The notes beneath the pieces were generated by a model. It saw nothing but the letters and a program-made list of their open reading frames with translations. It was not told where the DNA came from and did not search any database. DNA of 64,000 bases from Thalassobacillus devorans (GTDB lineage Bacteria > Bacillota > Bacilli > Bacillales > Halobacillaceae): positions 62,001 to 126,000 of the forward strand of contig NZ_FXEH01000006.1 of assembly GCF_900176565.1 (NCBI RefSeq). Reading direction: 5' to 3'. Below, piece by piece: positions 44,495 through 53,134 of the stretch (positions are counted from its first letter, which is position 1; the number at the start of each line of letters is the position of its first letter). Made by a program: the position numbers and the translations under genes.

Positions 44495-45359
44495 AACGGC
44501 TCTCCACCGTTTGTTTTGCAGATGGCTTTTTCGTATGCTGCTGTAAAAAGTCCAGTCGTTTTCGCCAGACAGCATTTGCGTGTTCTCCAATCCAGATTAG
44601 GTGGCTGTCTGCCGGTACTTCATAAATTTCACTATGGGGGACAAGTGATTGCAGCAGAATAGCATTCGAATAATGAACACTGCCATCTTTCTTGGCGTAC
44701 ATACCTAATACAGGGACGGTTAGTTTAGATAAATCAATCGGCTGGTGCTCCAAATCCGCGGAAAATCCCTTTCCGGAATGGGAAGTGGCTAACATCTCAT
44801 AGACGAACTTACGATCTTGACTGGATAACTGTTTTAGTAATTTTTCAGGATCTTCCGTTGTCAGTTCTTTGAGCATCATTTTCATGACGAAATCCGGCTG
44901 TACTTTCAATAATCCCCGGAGTCCTTTCCAGACGAGGGTCCCCGCCGGACCAAACAACAGCTTTCCTTTGCGTTTAAACCTTACCTCCCAAGGAGTGACA
45001 AGTGCAGCTTCCAATATAAGAGAAGTAACACGCTCAGGGTAATAATAAGCCAGGGCAAGTCCTGTTGGACCGGCTGCGGATACAGCGATCACCTGGACAG
45101 ATGGGATTGCCAGGTGATCCAGGATTTCTATCAGGGTGTCTGCAAAGTCTTCCGGTGTCTTTCCGGCTTTAATATCGGTTTTATCATAACCTGGACGAGA
45201 AACGGTCAGCAGTTTATAACCTTCGTGGATCAGACTTTGGTGGGAAAGGTCCGTATCACGGCTGCAATGGCCACCTTTCAGTAACAATATCACTGGTCCT
45301 TGTCCTTCATACCTGAATTCAACCAGTCCGTTTGAAGTTTCCAATAATACCGGCTTCAT
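44493..45359 (-). CDS. Alpha/beta hydrolase
   Basis: A 288-residue alpha/beta-hydrolase-fold protein. The oxyanion region GGHCSRDTDLSHQSL is at about residues 29-43, the nucleophile elbow is AVSAAGPTG (Ser at about 93) and a C-terminal His lies in SHLIWIGEH. The Ser-Ala-Ala nucleophile region departs slightly from the usual G-x-S-x-G. The substrate is unknown. AAAGGAAAGGGTG precedes the ATG. It is divergent from the cobalamin-binding protein gene. Confidence 0.85.
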   Translation of the reverse strand: MKPVLLETSNGLVEFRYEGQGPVILLLKGGHCSRDTDLSHQSLIHEGYKLLTVSRPGYDKTDIKAGKTPEDFADTLIEILDHLAIPSVQVIAVSAAGPTGLALAYYYPERVTSLILEAALVTPWEVRFKRKGKLLFGPAGTLVWKGLRGLLKVQPDFVMKMMLKELTTEDPEKLLKQLSSQDRKFVYEMLATSHSGKGFSADLEHQPIDLSKLTVPVLGMYAKKDGSVHYSNAILLQSLVPHSEIYEVPADSHLIWIGEHANAVWRKRLDFLQQHTKKPSAKQTVESR

Positions 45360-45455
45360 CCTTTCACCCTTTCCTTTCGTTTATCGATACTTTAAATATA
45401 AGCTATAATGGAAGAAAATGAAATACCTGACAATTCAGAAATGGGAGGGGACGTT

Positions 45456-46238
45456 TTGCGTATTGTGTCGATTTGCCCCAGTAATACAGAATTACTTGAA
45501 TATCTAGGGAAAACGGAGTGGCTGGTCGGAGTAGATGACTATTCGGATTGGCCGGAAAGCGTTAATCAGCTTCCGCGCGTCGGTCCTGACTTATCGATTG
45601 ATATCGATAAAGTCGCAGCACTGGAACCCGACCTTGTACTGGCATCACTGAGTGTGCCAGGAATGGAAAAAAACATCGAAGGCTTAAAAGAAAAGGGGCT
45701 GCCGTTCATTATTCTCAATCCTAATACAATAGAAGAGATCGGAGAGGATCTTGTCACTGTTGGGGAGGCGATTGGGATAGAAGCTGAGGCCAGGGGTAGG
45801 AAAGAAGAGTTTTTACAAACGATTACTATTTACCGTAACAAGGCGGAGGAGCTAAAAGATCGCCCTTCATTATATTGGGAGTGGTGGCCGAAACCAATTT
45901 TCACTCCTGGCAAAGCGAACTGGCTGACAGAAATCAGTGAACTTGCCGGGGGGTATAATATTTTCCGCACAGAAACGGAAGCGAATGTTAAAACAGATTG
46001 GGATGATGTTTTAGAACGTAACCCGGACCATATCTGTATGGTATGGGTAGGAGTGAAAGAAGAAAAAATGAACCCGGCGCTTGTGAAAAAGCGACCGGGC
46101 TGGATGGAGATGCCTGCAATAAAAGAGGATAGAATTCATGTTCTCGAAGAATCACTGTACTGCAGACCGTCTCCACGGTTATTGGAAGGCTTAAAAAAGC
46201 TTGCCGAACTGCTTCATCCTGAAACAGAGTGGAATTAA
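45456..46238 (+). CDS. Cobalamin-binding protein-like (helical backbone metal receptor)
   Basis: A 260-residue BtuF/FecB-fold protein with MRIVSICPSNTELLEYLG at the start, YSDWPESVNQLPRVGPDLSIDID and PDLVLAS, matching vitamin B12 and corrinoid receptors. It begins at the fold without a signal peptide or lipobox. The start is TTG because GGGAGGGG lies 5 bases upstream; an ATG 16 codons earlier lacks a site and adds no signal. No permease or ATPase is next to it. It may be a cytosolic binding protein or a component of another transporter. Confidence 0.83.
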   Translation: MRIVSICPSNTELLEYLGKTEWLVGVDDYSDWPESVNQLPRVGPDLSIDIDKVAALEPDLVLASLSVPGMEKNIEGLKEKGLPFIILNPNTIEEIGEDLVTVGEAIGIEAEARGRKEEFLQTITIYRNKAEELKDRPSLYWEWWPKPIFTPGKANWLTEISELAGGYNIFRTETEANVKTDWDDVLERNPDHICMVWVGVKEEKMNPALVKKRPGWMEMPAIKEDRIHVLEESLYCRPSPRLLEGLKKLAELLHPETEWN

Positions 46239-47062
46239 TGGATGTTCCGCTTATGTTTAGGGATTGCAAGTTCGCGAAAATTATCTGCCAGTTCATTCAA
46301 TTGTTTGTTAAGGACTTCTCCTTCCATTGGAAGACCATGTCCGGTAATGGCGACGGAAGGATCAAGTTCCGCCAGAAGTTTGACGGAGGCTTCTGCTTCC
46401 CTCCAGTTGTGCGTATAATACGCAGGTGGCCCGTGTACATGCTGGGCCTGGGTGAAAACAGATAAACTGGATTCCGTTTTTTCGGTGGCAAAAGCATCGC
46501 CTGCAATCAAGGCCCGGTCCTTTTCCCGGAATAATGAAATGTGTCCCGGTGTATGACCTGGGGTATGGATATAACGCCAATCCGGTAAAAATGGTAATGA
46601 TCCGTCTTCTGGCAATTTTTCCGCAAACTTGGCAAGATTTTTTCCACGTGATGGGAAGAACGGGGAGAGTAAAGCGATCGTCCCGCCTCCTACGGTTGAA
46701 TCCCCGACCGGATAATCCCGTCTTCCAATGACATAATCCCATTCCATTGGATGGACAAACAAAGGGACATTCCAATGTTTGCATAGGTATTTGGCAGATC
46801 CTACATGATCAAAGTGGCCATGGGTCAATATGATTGCTTTGGGAGGACGGTTTCCGAACCGCTTTTCACATGCTGCCTGTATCCGTTCTCCATAGCGGGC
46901 AATCCCGGTATCAATCAACACCCAATCGTCTGAGCCCTCAGCACCAATCATACAGACATTGGCAACCAGCGTCTGGTATATCGCCAGGTCCTCTTTGATG
47001 ATATCGGGTTCCGCATGGTCCATTTTCCAGCCTTCTTGTAAATGTTCCTCATGCTTATCCAT
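46235..47062 (-). CDS. Metallo-beta-lactamase fold hydrolase
   Basis: A 275-residue MBL-fold hydrolase. The metal-binding motif is LTHGHFDHVGS (about residues 77-87), with later ligands in TPGHTPGHISLF, Asp in LIAGDAF and His in ITGHGLPM. It resembles YqgX/glyoxalase II-like proteins, but the substrate is not known. AAGGAG lies 8 bases before the ATG. Its 3' end overlaps the convergent cobalamin-binding protein gene by 4 bases. Confidence 0.88.
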   Translation of the reverse strand: MDKHEEHLQEGWKMDHAEPDIIKEDLAIYQTLVANVCMIGAEGSDDWVLIDTGIARYGERIQAACEKRFGNRPPKAIILTHGHFDHVGSAKYLCKHWNVPLFVHPMEWDYVIGRRDYPVGDSTVGGGTIALLSPFFPSRGKNLAKFAEKLPEDGSLPFLPDWRYIHTPGHTPGHISLFREKDRALIAGDAFATEKTESSLSVFTQAQHVHGPPAYYTHNWREAEASVKLLAELDPSVAITGHGLPMEGEVLNKQLNELADNFRELAIPKHKRNIH

Positions 47063-47117
47063 ATATCATACTCCTTGTTTTCTTTTAGTCTTCATTGAAA
47101 ACAAAGATGTTATGCAT

Positions 47118-47239
47118 AGGAAAAGCGTAAGCGCCCTGAAAGACACGACACGCATAAGCAAAACGGCTGGAGGAAGGTGTGCTTCCCTTCCGCAAGACGG
47201 GGTGCTTATGTCGCGAGAGTCTGGGCGCTGAAGCTAGCC
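47118..47239. repeat. Palindromic intergenic repeat element
   Basis: About 120 bases with inverted ends (GCGTAAGCGCCC and GGGCGCTGAAGC) and internal arms CGACACGCATAAGC/GCTTATGTCGCG. It resembles the GC-rich mobile repeats scattered through Bacillaceae genomes and has no coding potential. It is related to the segment at 40432-40478. Confidence 0.65.
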
Positions 47240-47276
47240 AGCTAAAATTTTATACTTTCTTATCTTTTAAAATAAA

Positions 47277-48653
47277 CTATGCTTGTTTTGTAATTGTTTT
47301 GCCGGTCAGTCCATAAATGATTGTCAGTATTGGGCTTAACAAACAGAAAAACGCAAATGGAAGATAATCGATGACTGCTACTCCAAGGACATCAGCAAGG
47401 AATACACCACAGACGCTCCAAGGTACAAGCGGATTGATTACTGTTCCGGCATCTTCCAGTGTACGTGACAAGTTTTTTCTGGCAAGCTTTGCCCGATCAT
47501 AGACGTCCTGATAGGCTTCACCAGTCAACAAAATGGACAGGTACTGTTCACCAATAAACACATTGATGCCGATTGCAGTAAAAGCAGTCGATAAAGTGAT
47601 TGTCCGTACGGATTGCAGCAGGCGCTGAACATGGAATAAAACAGCTGGAATGACGCCGGTCACAAAGAGTAATCCTCCAAGGGCCAGGGCAATAATGACA
47701 AGTGATATAGTAAATAGCATGCTTTCAATCCCACCTCGGGAAAGCATTTCGTTTACCATTTCATTATTTGTGCTGGCACTGTATCCGGCGAACCACGTAC
47801 TCCATAATTCTCCCCATGGCAACACATCGCGAACTCCCGCGATGAGTGTCGCTGTTATACTGCTCACAGCTAAGGCGACGAATGCCGGCCGTTTGGTAAC
47901 AGTCATGGCAAGTAAAACAAGTACTGGTATCCATGAACTCCAATGGACCAGACCAGAATCATTCAATGTCTGGTGGATCGTTTTTAAATTTTCGGACTCT
48001 ACCTGTTTTTGAGGAGACAAGACAGCAAACAAGATAAAGCTAATAATGAAGGCCGGGACTGTCGTCCAGGTCATGTTTTTGATATGTTCGAATAAATCTA
48101 CTTTGACCACTGTAGAAGCAAGGTTGGTCGTATCAGAGAGAGGAGACATTTTATCTCCAAAAAATGCTCCGGAAACAATCGCTCCGGCAGTCATGGCAAG
48201 AGAAGCATCCATAGACTGGGCTACCCCAAGAAAAGCGACGCCTAATGTTGCGCTTGTTGTGAATGAACTGCCGAGTGCAACGCCGGTAATGGCTGTAATT
48301 GTAAATACGATTGCCAAAAACCAGGAGCCGCCTGCAAGAGCAAACGATACATCCATAAGCGCTGGGATTGTCCCGCTTGCCATCCAGCTGCTGATCAGAA
48401 TACCAATCAGGAAAAAAATCAGTACAGCTCCCATCCCGGATTGAGCTCCCTGCACCATACCTTCCTGGAGGTGCTTAAAGGAAAACTTTCTTGCAAATCC
48501 ATACGTAATCATAATCAGCACCGCCAGTAAAATCGGTACATGGGGCACACTCTGCAGTTCGATAATGAAATAACTGATCAGGATGACAATGACGGCCAGC
48601 ATGCCGATAGATTCCATTAACCGAGGTAAGTTCTTAGGCTGTAAATGTAACAA
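47277..48653 (-). CDS. NhaC-family transporter under tyrosine T-box control
   Basis: A 458-residue polytopic protein with about twelve membrane segments, of the Na+/H+ antiporter NhaC family. Conserved blocks include GVALGSSFTTSATLGVAFLG, SGAFFGDKMSPLSDTTNLAS and NPLVPWSVCGVFLADVLGV. The start is TTG, 6 bases after AGGAGG; an upstream in-frame ATG lies in the leader. A Tyr T-box precedes it, so it probably imports tyrosine, as inferred for T-box-regulated NhaC proteins (YheL group), rather than serving only Na+/H+ exchange. Confidence 0.9.
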   Translation of the reverse strand: MLHLQPKNLPRLMESIGMLAVIVILISYFIIELQSVPHVPILLAVLIMITYGFARKFSFKHLQEGMVQGAQSGMGAVLIFFLIGILISSWMASGTIPALMDVSFALAGGSWFLAIVFTITAITGVALGSSFTTSATLGVAFLGVAQSMDASLAMTAGAIVSGAFFGDKMSPLSDTTNLASTVVKVDLFEHIKNMTWTTVPAFIISFILFAVLSPQKQVESENLKTIHQTLNDSGLVHWSSWIPVLVLLAMTVTKRPAFVALAVSSITATLIAGVRDVLPWGELWSTWFAGYSASTNNEMVNEMLSRGGIESMLFTISLVIIALALGGLLFVTGVIPAVLFHVQRLLQSVRTITLSTAFTAIGINVFIGEQYLSILLTGEAYQDVYDRAKLARKNLSRTLEDAGTVINPLVPWSVCGVFLADVLGVAVIDYLPFAFFCLLSPILTIIYGLTGKTITKQA

Positions 48654-48726
48654 GACAATTCCTCCCACTAATAAATAAGGTCTATCAAGCGAATGTGCCA
48701 GGAGGGTATTTGGCACGCAGACATAG

Positions 48727-48759
48727 AAAAAGCTTCATCCCTCTGTAGGGACGAAGCTT
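48727..48759 (-). terminator. T-box terminator
   Basis: A stem of 13 bp, AAGCTTCGTCCCT with AGGGATGAAGCTT, and a T-run on the minus strand, just after the T-box sequence and before the NhaC start. Confidence 0.88.
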
Positions 48760-48955
48760 ACTCCGCGGTACCACCCTGTTTGATGACAAATGTTCATCCA
48801 CTCTTGAAAAAGAAAACACGCTTAACGAATGCTGTATTTCGTAAAAGAAAGAAACCTGGGTTTTCAGCGTACACCCAGTCTCTGACTGCTGTTTCTGACT
48901 ATACTACTGCGGCATTCCTATGCAAATCTTTTATACTTAAACGCTTTTATGTTGT
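48727..48955 (-). promoter_or_regulatory. T-box riboswitch, tyrosine specifier
   Basis: On the minus strand it carries the T-box AGGGTGGTACCGCG (complement of 48764-48777) followed by a terminator. Stem I is closed by GAAUGC/GCAUUC (48912-48917 with 48827-48832); the apical hairpin reads AGAGACUGGGU...ACCCAG. The specifier position reads UAC followed by A (48834-48836), a tyrosine codon. A promoter TTGACA (48986-48991) and TATATT (48962-48967) lies upstream. Uncharged tRNA-Tyr should stabilise the antiterminator and turn on nhaC. Confidence 0.88.
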
Positions 48956-49190
48956 AAAGTAAATATAAAGGAAAGCAAGGATTGTTGTCAATGCATATCT
49001 TGATGTCAAAATTTTCTTCGTAAGCGTAATTACTATAAATTCTTTCAAGTTCCGTTATAATTGTGTATAATAGTGGAAATTTTCTATCGTTGAGAAGAAA
49101 ACCAATTTATAAACAAAGAAGGCATATGTCATATTTCGTTAAAATTAAAGGCAGCATGCCAATTTTTTCTAATGATTGCGAGGGAATGTC

Positions 49191-49922
49191 GTGGAACCTA
49201 ATGCTGTTGCTGTAACCAACCAATCTGCACGCTTGATGATGATCAAACGGGGAATTGCTGCAGGATTTCCTATCATGCTCGGCTATTTGCCGATTGCGAT
49301 TACATATGGAGTGCTGGCAAGACAATCAGGACTTACTAATCTGGAACTGACATTAATGAGTATTCTTGTTTTTGCTGGTGCTGCGCAGTTTATGGGGGCG
49401 AATATGATTGCGCTTGGAACTGGCATGGTCGAAATTGTTATCGCTACTTTCGTATTGAATTTCCGTCATTTTGTTATGAGTTTGTCTTTTATGAACCGCC
49501 TTCGTGATATTAGCTTGAAGTGGAAGGTGCCCTTGTCACTTGGCCTTACCGATGAGACGTTCACCGTTTCTTCCTTGCATAATAAAGAAGCGAAGGAACC
49601 TTATGGTACCTGGTTCTATGGAGCTTTAATCTTAACTGCTTATATATCCTGGGTAGGCGGATCATTCTTAGGCGGAGTACTGGGAGATGTGATACCAGAC
49701 AGACTCAGTCAAAGTATGGGAATTGCCTTATATGCAATGTTTATCGGTTTGTTGATCCCATCCGTAAAAAAAGAGACGAAGGTAGCCCTTATAGCCATAC
49801 TCGCCATGCTGATCAATTTTCTATTTTCCTTATTTATGAGTGATGGCTGGGCGATTGTGCTTGGCACCATCATCGGAGGAAGCTGTGGGATCTTCGTGCT
49901 GAAAGGGGAGGAAGAACAATGA
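49191..49922 (+). CDS. azlC: AzlC-family branched-chain amino acid exporter, large subunit
   Basis: A 243-residue membrane protein with about six to seven hydrophobic helices. GIAAGFPIMLGYLPIAITYGVLARQSGLTN and FVLNFRHFVMSLSF are AzlC-family signatures. With AzlD it exports branched-chain amino acids or analogues. The start is GTG because GCGAGGG lies about 6 bases upstream; the in-frame TTG 15 bases earlier lacks a site. It overlaps azlD by 4 bases. Confidence 0.92.
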   Translation: MEPNAVAVTNQSARLMMIKRGIAAGFPIMLGYLPIAITYGVLARQSGLTNLELTLMSILVFAGAAQFMGANMIALGTGMVEIVIATFVLNFRHFVMSLSFMNRLRDISLKWKVPLSLGLTDETFTVSSLHNKEAKEPYGTWFYGALILTAYISWVGGSFLGGVLGDVIPDRLSQSMGIALYAMFIGLLIPSVKKETKVALIAILAMLINFLFSLFMSDGWAIVLGTIIGGSCGIFVLKGEEEQ

Positions 49923-50209
49923 TCTGGGTGATAATAGGTATGGCAGTTGTAACGGCAGTACCTCGTTTTTTGCCGGCCTTCATTGTAGATAAATTGAATT
50001 TCCCTGCCTGGGTGGACAGGTGGTTGAATGCTATTCCATACGCAGCACTTGGCGCTCTCATTTTTCCAGGTATAATGACGGTGAAGCCCGATGCTCCTCA
50101 TGTCGGCCTGATCGGTGGAGCAGTAGCCATTGCTTTAGCTTGGTTTGGATTGAACATTATCCTTGTGGTAGTGGGAGCGATTGCTACTGTCTTTTTGGTA
50201 ACGCTCTAG
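49919..50209 (+). CDS. azlD: AzlD-family branched-chain amino acid exporter, small subunit
   Basis: A 96-residue membrane protein with about three hydrophobic helices, starting MIWVIIGMAVVTAVPRFLPAFI as in AzlD. It overlaps azlC in an ATGA arrangement and completes that exporter. GGGGAGGAAGAAC precedes the ATG. No regulator gene (azlB) is adjacent. Confidence 0.92.
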   Translation: MIWVIIGMAVVTAVPRFLPAFIVDKLNFPAWVDRWLNAIPYAALGALIFPGIMTVKPDAPHVGLIGGAVAIALAWFGLNIILVVVGAIATVFLVTL

Positions 50210-50272
50210 TCACACGCCTTGTTGAGATGCATATAGTGTAGAGATTATTCCTATAAAGGAGTTTGATCGTAT

Positions 50273-50806
50273 ATGGATCGACAACAAGGAGGATTTTTTA
50301 ATTTACCAGGCTTTGGCGGCCCAGGTCAGGGGCAGGGTCCTGGTGGATTTCCTGGTTTAGGCCCAGGAGGAGGCGGCTTTCCAGGTCAGGGTCCCGGTGG
50401 AGGCCCAGGAGGATTTCCGGGCGGACCAGGAGGATTCCCTGGCGGACCGGGCGGTTTTCCAGGAGGACCAGGCGGATTTCCCGGTCAAGGACCAGGCGGA
50501 TTCCCGGGTCCAGGAGGCGGAGGACCAGGTCAGACAATGCAATTGCCACCACCACCATCCGATGTCCCTCAATTTGGTCCGCAGACATATCAGGGAGGAC
50601 CAGGCGTTTATGCAGTAGATCCGGTTGCTTTTTACCGCTGTTTATACCGGATGACGCGTGTAAGATTACGTAACGGACAGCGGTTCTGGTTTTATCCGGT
50701 GTTTATTGGCCGTCAATCTGTTGCAGGATATCGCTGGCGTCCCCGTCGCAGACAATGGGTGTATTTCGGTATCGACACCGACCGTATTGTCAGCTTTCAG
50801 TGTTAA
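50273..50806 (+). CDS. Gly/Pro-rich collagen-like repeat protein, possible spore surface protein
   Basis: A 177-residue protein. Residues about 5-88 are low-complexity Gly/Pro/Phe/Gln, with repeats of the form GGFPGGP and GPGGGGFPGQGPG. A Pro-rich hinge (about 90-100) is followed by a compact C-terminal domain (about 112-177) rich in Tyr, Phe, Trp and Arg, with two cysteines (YRCLYRMT and the final Cys). There is no signal peptide. Similar Gly-rich proteins are spore coat or exosporium parts in Bacillus, which is the best guess here. AAAGGAG lies about 10 bases before the ATG. Confidence 0.8.
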   Translation: MDRQQGGFFNLPGFGGPGQGQGPGGFPGLGPGGGGFPGQGPGGGPGGFPGGPGGFPGGPGGFPGGPGGFPGQGPGGFPGPGGGGPGQTMQLPPPPSDVPQFGPQTYQGGPGVYAVDPVAFYRCLYRMTRVRLRNGQRFWFYPVFIGRQSVAGYRWRPRRRQWVYFGIDTDRIVSFQC

Positions 50807-50877
50807 CATGAATGATCGCTGGCAGCGTTTCTCGAATGCTGCCGGCATTCCTATTTAATGTAAAAGGAGGACATCCC

Positions 50878-51432
50878 ATGTATAAAGTAAGAAAAGCTGT
50901 ATTTGAAGATGCAGAAAAAATAGCTCATGTACATGTCAGCAGCTGGAAATCTACATACAAAGATCTGATAGATGAAAAAGATGTAAGTAATATTACCGTT
51001 GAAAACCGAATCGCCTTGTGGGAAGCGGTGTTGAAGGTGCCGGTGAACGGCCAGGTTGCTCTTGTCGTTGAAAATGATCAGGGAGAAGTCGTGGGGTTTG
51101 TTTCAGGCGGGAAAGAGCGGACCAAGCATTACGGTTATGATGGAGAAATCTATGCCATATATTTGCTCGATTCCTATCAAAGAAAGGGACTTGGCGGAAT
51201 GCTATTAGAAGCATTCGGGAAAGAGATGAAGGAAGCTGGTTATCACTCGCTTCTCGTTTGGGTGCTTACGAATAACCCATCCAGCGAATTTTACCGTAAA
51301 TACGGAGCGAAGCAGGTTGAAGCCGAAATGGTGACAATTGGAGAAGGTACGTATGAGGAGACCGCTTTTGGCTGGAAGAATATCGATGAGCTGGTAGACT
51401 GTTTTGTCAGTGAAAGAAACCACCAAATATGA
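50878..51432 (+). CDS. GNAT family N-acetyltransferase
   Basis: A 184-residue acetyltransferase. The acetyl-CoA loop is around LLDSYQRKGLGGMLLEAFGKE (about residues 97-117) with a C-terminal NNPSSEFYRKYGAKQVEAE. The start has AAAGGAGGAC upstream; an in-frame ATG 22 codons earlier overlaps no site. The substrate is unknown. A terminator shared with the cation exporter gene follows. Confidence 0.9.
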   Translation: MYKVRKAVFEDAEKIAHVHVSSWKSTYKDLIDEKDVSNITVENRIALWEAVLKVPVNGQVALVVENDQGEVVGFVSGGKERTKHYGYDGEIYAIYLLDSYQRKGLGGMLLEAFGKEMKEAGYHSLLVWVLTNNPSSEFYRKYGAKQVEAEMVTIGEGTYEETAFGWKNIDELVDCFVSERNHQI

Positions 51433-51487
51433 TTAACACCCCCGTTTACCTTTACAGAAAGGGAATGTAACTTCTAGTGCTAGTAAT

Positions 51488-51535
51488 AAAGCCATGTCGC
51501 CGGGAAATGACCTCCCTGGGACATGGCTTTATTTT
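51488..51535. terminator. Bidirectional terminator between GNAT and CDF genes
   Basis: An AAAGCCATGTC/GACATGGCTTT stem with a long loop containing GC-rich arms and a T-run on the plus strand. Confidence 0.75.
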
Positions 51536-52401
51536 TCTTCATATGGTTCAATGTGGATTTGGGCATAACGGATATTCAACTCTTTCTCGAGCATATCCTC
51601 GATTTCATCCGTGATGTTATGGCCTTGCTGAACACTGATATGGGGATCGACAAGAATGGTCACATCAATCAGGATAATGTTGCCCTGCAGCCGCCCTTTA
51701 ACATCTTTTACTTCCCAGACACCTTGATTTCTGGAAATATGATATCGGATATCCTGCAGCAGGTCTTCATCAAATCCATCGGTCAATGTATGTGTAGAAT
51801 CGTAAAAGATATCCCATGCTGTTTTACAAATGATGATACCGACAATGAAACCGGCGAGTGGGTCGAGCCAAAACAGGCCGAATTGTGCTCCAATGATACC
51901 TGTGAAAGCTCCAAGACTGACAAGGGCATCGGAGCGGTTATCCTGGGCTGCGGCATAAAGGGAAGAACTGTCGATTTTTTTTGATAAAGATAGATTGAAG
52001 CGGTAGACACCGATCATGACAATAGCCCCGCCTAAGGCTGTCCAGGCGGTCAGCATGCTTGGCTGATTATATTCATTTAACCACATTGCCTGGAAGGTAC
52101 CGAAAAGTACTTCGAGCCCCACGGTCATCATAATAAAAGCCGCGATCAGCGAGGCAATTGTTTCTGCGCGGAAGTGGCCGTAATGATGGTCTTCATCCGG
52201 GGGTTTTCGTGAGATTCTCAAGCCAATCAGGACGGCGAGTGACGCGATGATATCCGTCGTATTATTTAATCCATCGGCGCGCAGAGCTGAAGAGCCCCCG
52301 ATATAAGCGATGGTCAATTTTACTGCTGCCAGAACAAGGTAGGCGATGATACTGAGCCATGCCCCTTTTTCTCCTCGTTTCAGGTTTTCATATTCATTCA
52401 T
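51529..52401 (-). CDS. Cation diffusion facilitator family transporter
   Basis: A 290-residue CDF exporter of divalent metals. Six membrane helices are visible, with metal-site residues in ADGLNNTTDII and YGHFRAETIAS and the C-terminal cytoplasmic domain (about 205-290). Layout matches the B. subtilis manganese exporters MneP/MneS, though zinc and iron relatives exist; the metal is inferred. The start at 52401 has GGAGGCATTAC upstream; longer in-frame starts lie without a site. Confidence 0.9.
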   Translation of the reverse strand: MNEYENLKRGEKGAWLSIIAYLVLAAVKLTIAYIGGSSALRADGLNNTTDIIASLAVLIGLRISRKPPDEDHHYGHFRAETIASLIAAFIMMTVGLEVLFGTFQAMWLNEYNQPSMLTAWTALGGAIVMIGVYRFNLSLSKKIDSSSLYAAAQDNRSDALVSLGAFTGIIGAQFGLFWLDPLAGFIVGIIICKTAWDIFYDSTHTLTDGFDEDLLQDIRYHISRNQGVWEVKDVKGRLQGNIILIDVTILVDPHISVQQGHNITDEIEDMLEKELNIRYAQIHIEPYEEK

Positions 52402-52641
52402 CGTAATGCCTCCGCAATTTAGGCTGTCGAGCATAAATAGCTTACCAAAGCCTTCGTGGATAAGTCTAGAGAAACAATGATAGCCTCTGTCACAGTATTT
52501 GCAGCATGGCAATATTCTTTGTATGAAGCAAACAAATCATCCATTAAATTAAAAGATGATTACTTTTTTGTTACAAGGGTATATACAAATCAACAGAGAA
52601 ATTATTACAATATTTAGAATTTTATGAAAAGGGGTGGGTGT

Positions 52642-52860
52642 GTGATTATTCAAGAAACCGTTATTATAGAAGGTGCAGTAGATGGAATGAAATTTTCTAA
52701 ACCAGTCTTATTATCTTATAACCCCGAGTCAGAAACGCCGGAACAAGCATTGATTAGTTTTTATGGCAGCCAGGCAAGAAGTTTTGAAGAATTATCCATT
52801 CAAAGAGGGTGGACGGATGCTTATTGGACATATCCGGCCTATTACGAAATGGTAATTTAA
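52642..52860 (+). CDS. Small hypothetical protein
   Basis: A 72-residue soluble protein with no recognised family. It starts at GTG 7 bases after AAAAGGGG; an ATG six codons earlier lies on that same site. The sequence is aromatic and acidic toward the C-terminus. It is a single gene with a strong terminator after it. Confidence 0.65.
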   Translation: MIIQETVIIEGAVDGMKFSKPVLLSYNPESETPEQALISFYGSQARSFEELSIQRGWTDAYWTYPAYYEMVI

Positions 52861-52882
52861 GGGAGTCATCCTGTTTCATCAG

Positions 52883-52926
52883 GCTGTTCCATAAGTCCAG
52901 CACGGACTTATTGGAGCAGTCTTTTT
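52883..52926 (+). terminator. Terminator after the small hypothetical gene
   Basis: A long stem CTGTTCCATAAGTCC with GGACTTATTGGAGCAG (one bulge, one G-U) followed by T-rich sequence. Confidence 0.85.
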
Positions 52927-53134
52927 ATTTGTGCTTTATGTCCATAGATAAAACAGTTCAACAACCAGCCCCTGTCGTCTGATTCCTCCTATTTTTGAAG
53001 TGACCAGTGGCATCATATATCTTCAATTGAAGATTCTTTAGTTTGAAGTGTATGGAGGGCGGGAATGTAGTTAAAATGTGAAAAGGGCAGTATAACCTGC
53101 TTGAAAAAATAATGAAAGTGAGGAGAGATCATTT

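Noticed and set aside
50298-50588. Antisense ORFs opposite the Gly/Pro-rich gene
   Set aside because: They arise from the GC-rich repeat codons; the plus-strand gene has a ribosome site and a non-repetitive conserved C-terminal domain.
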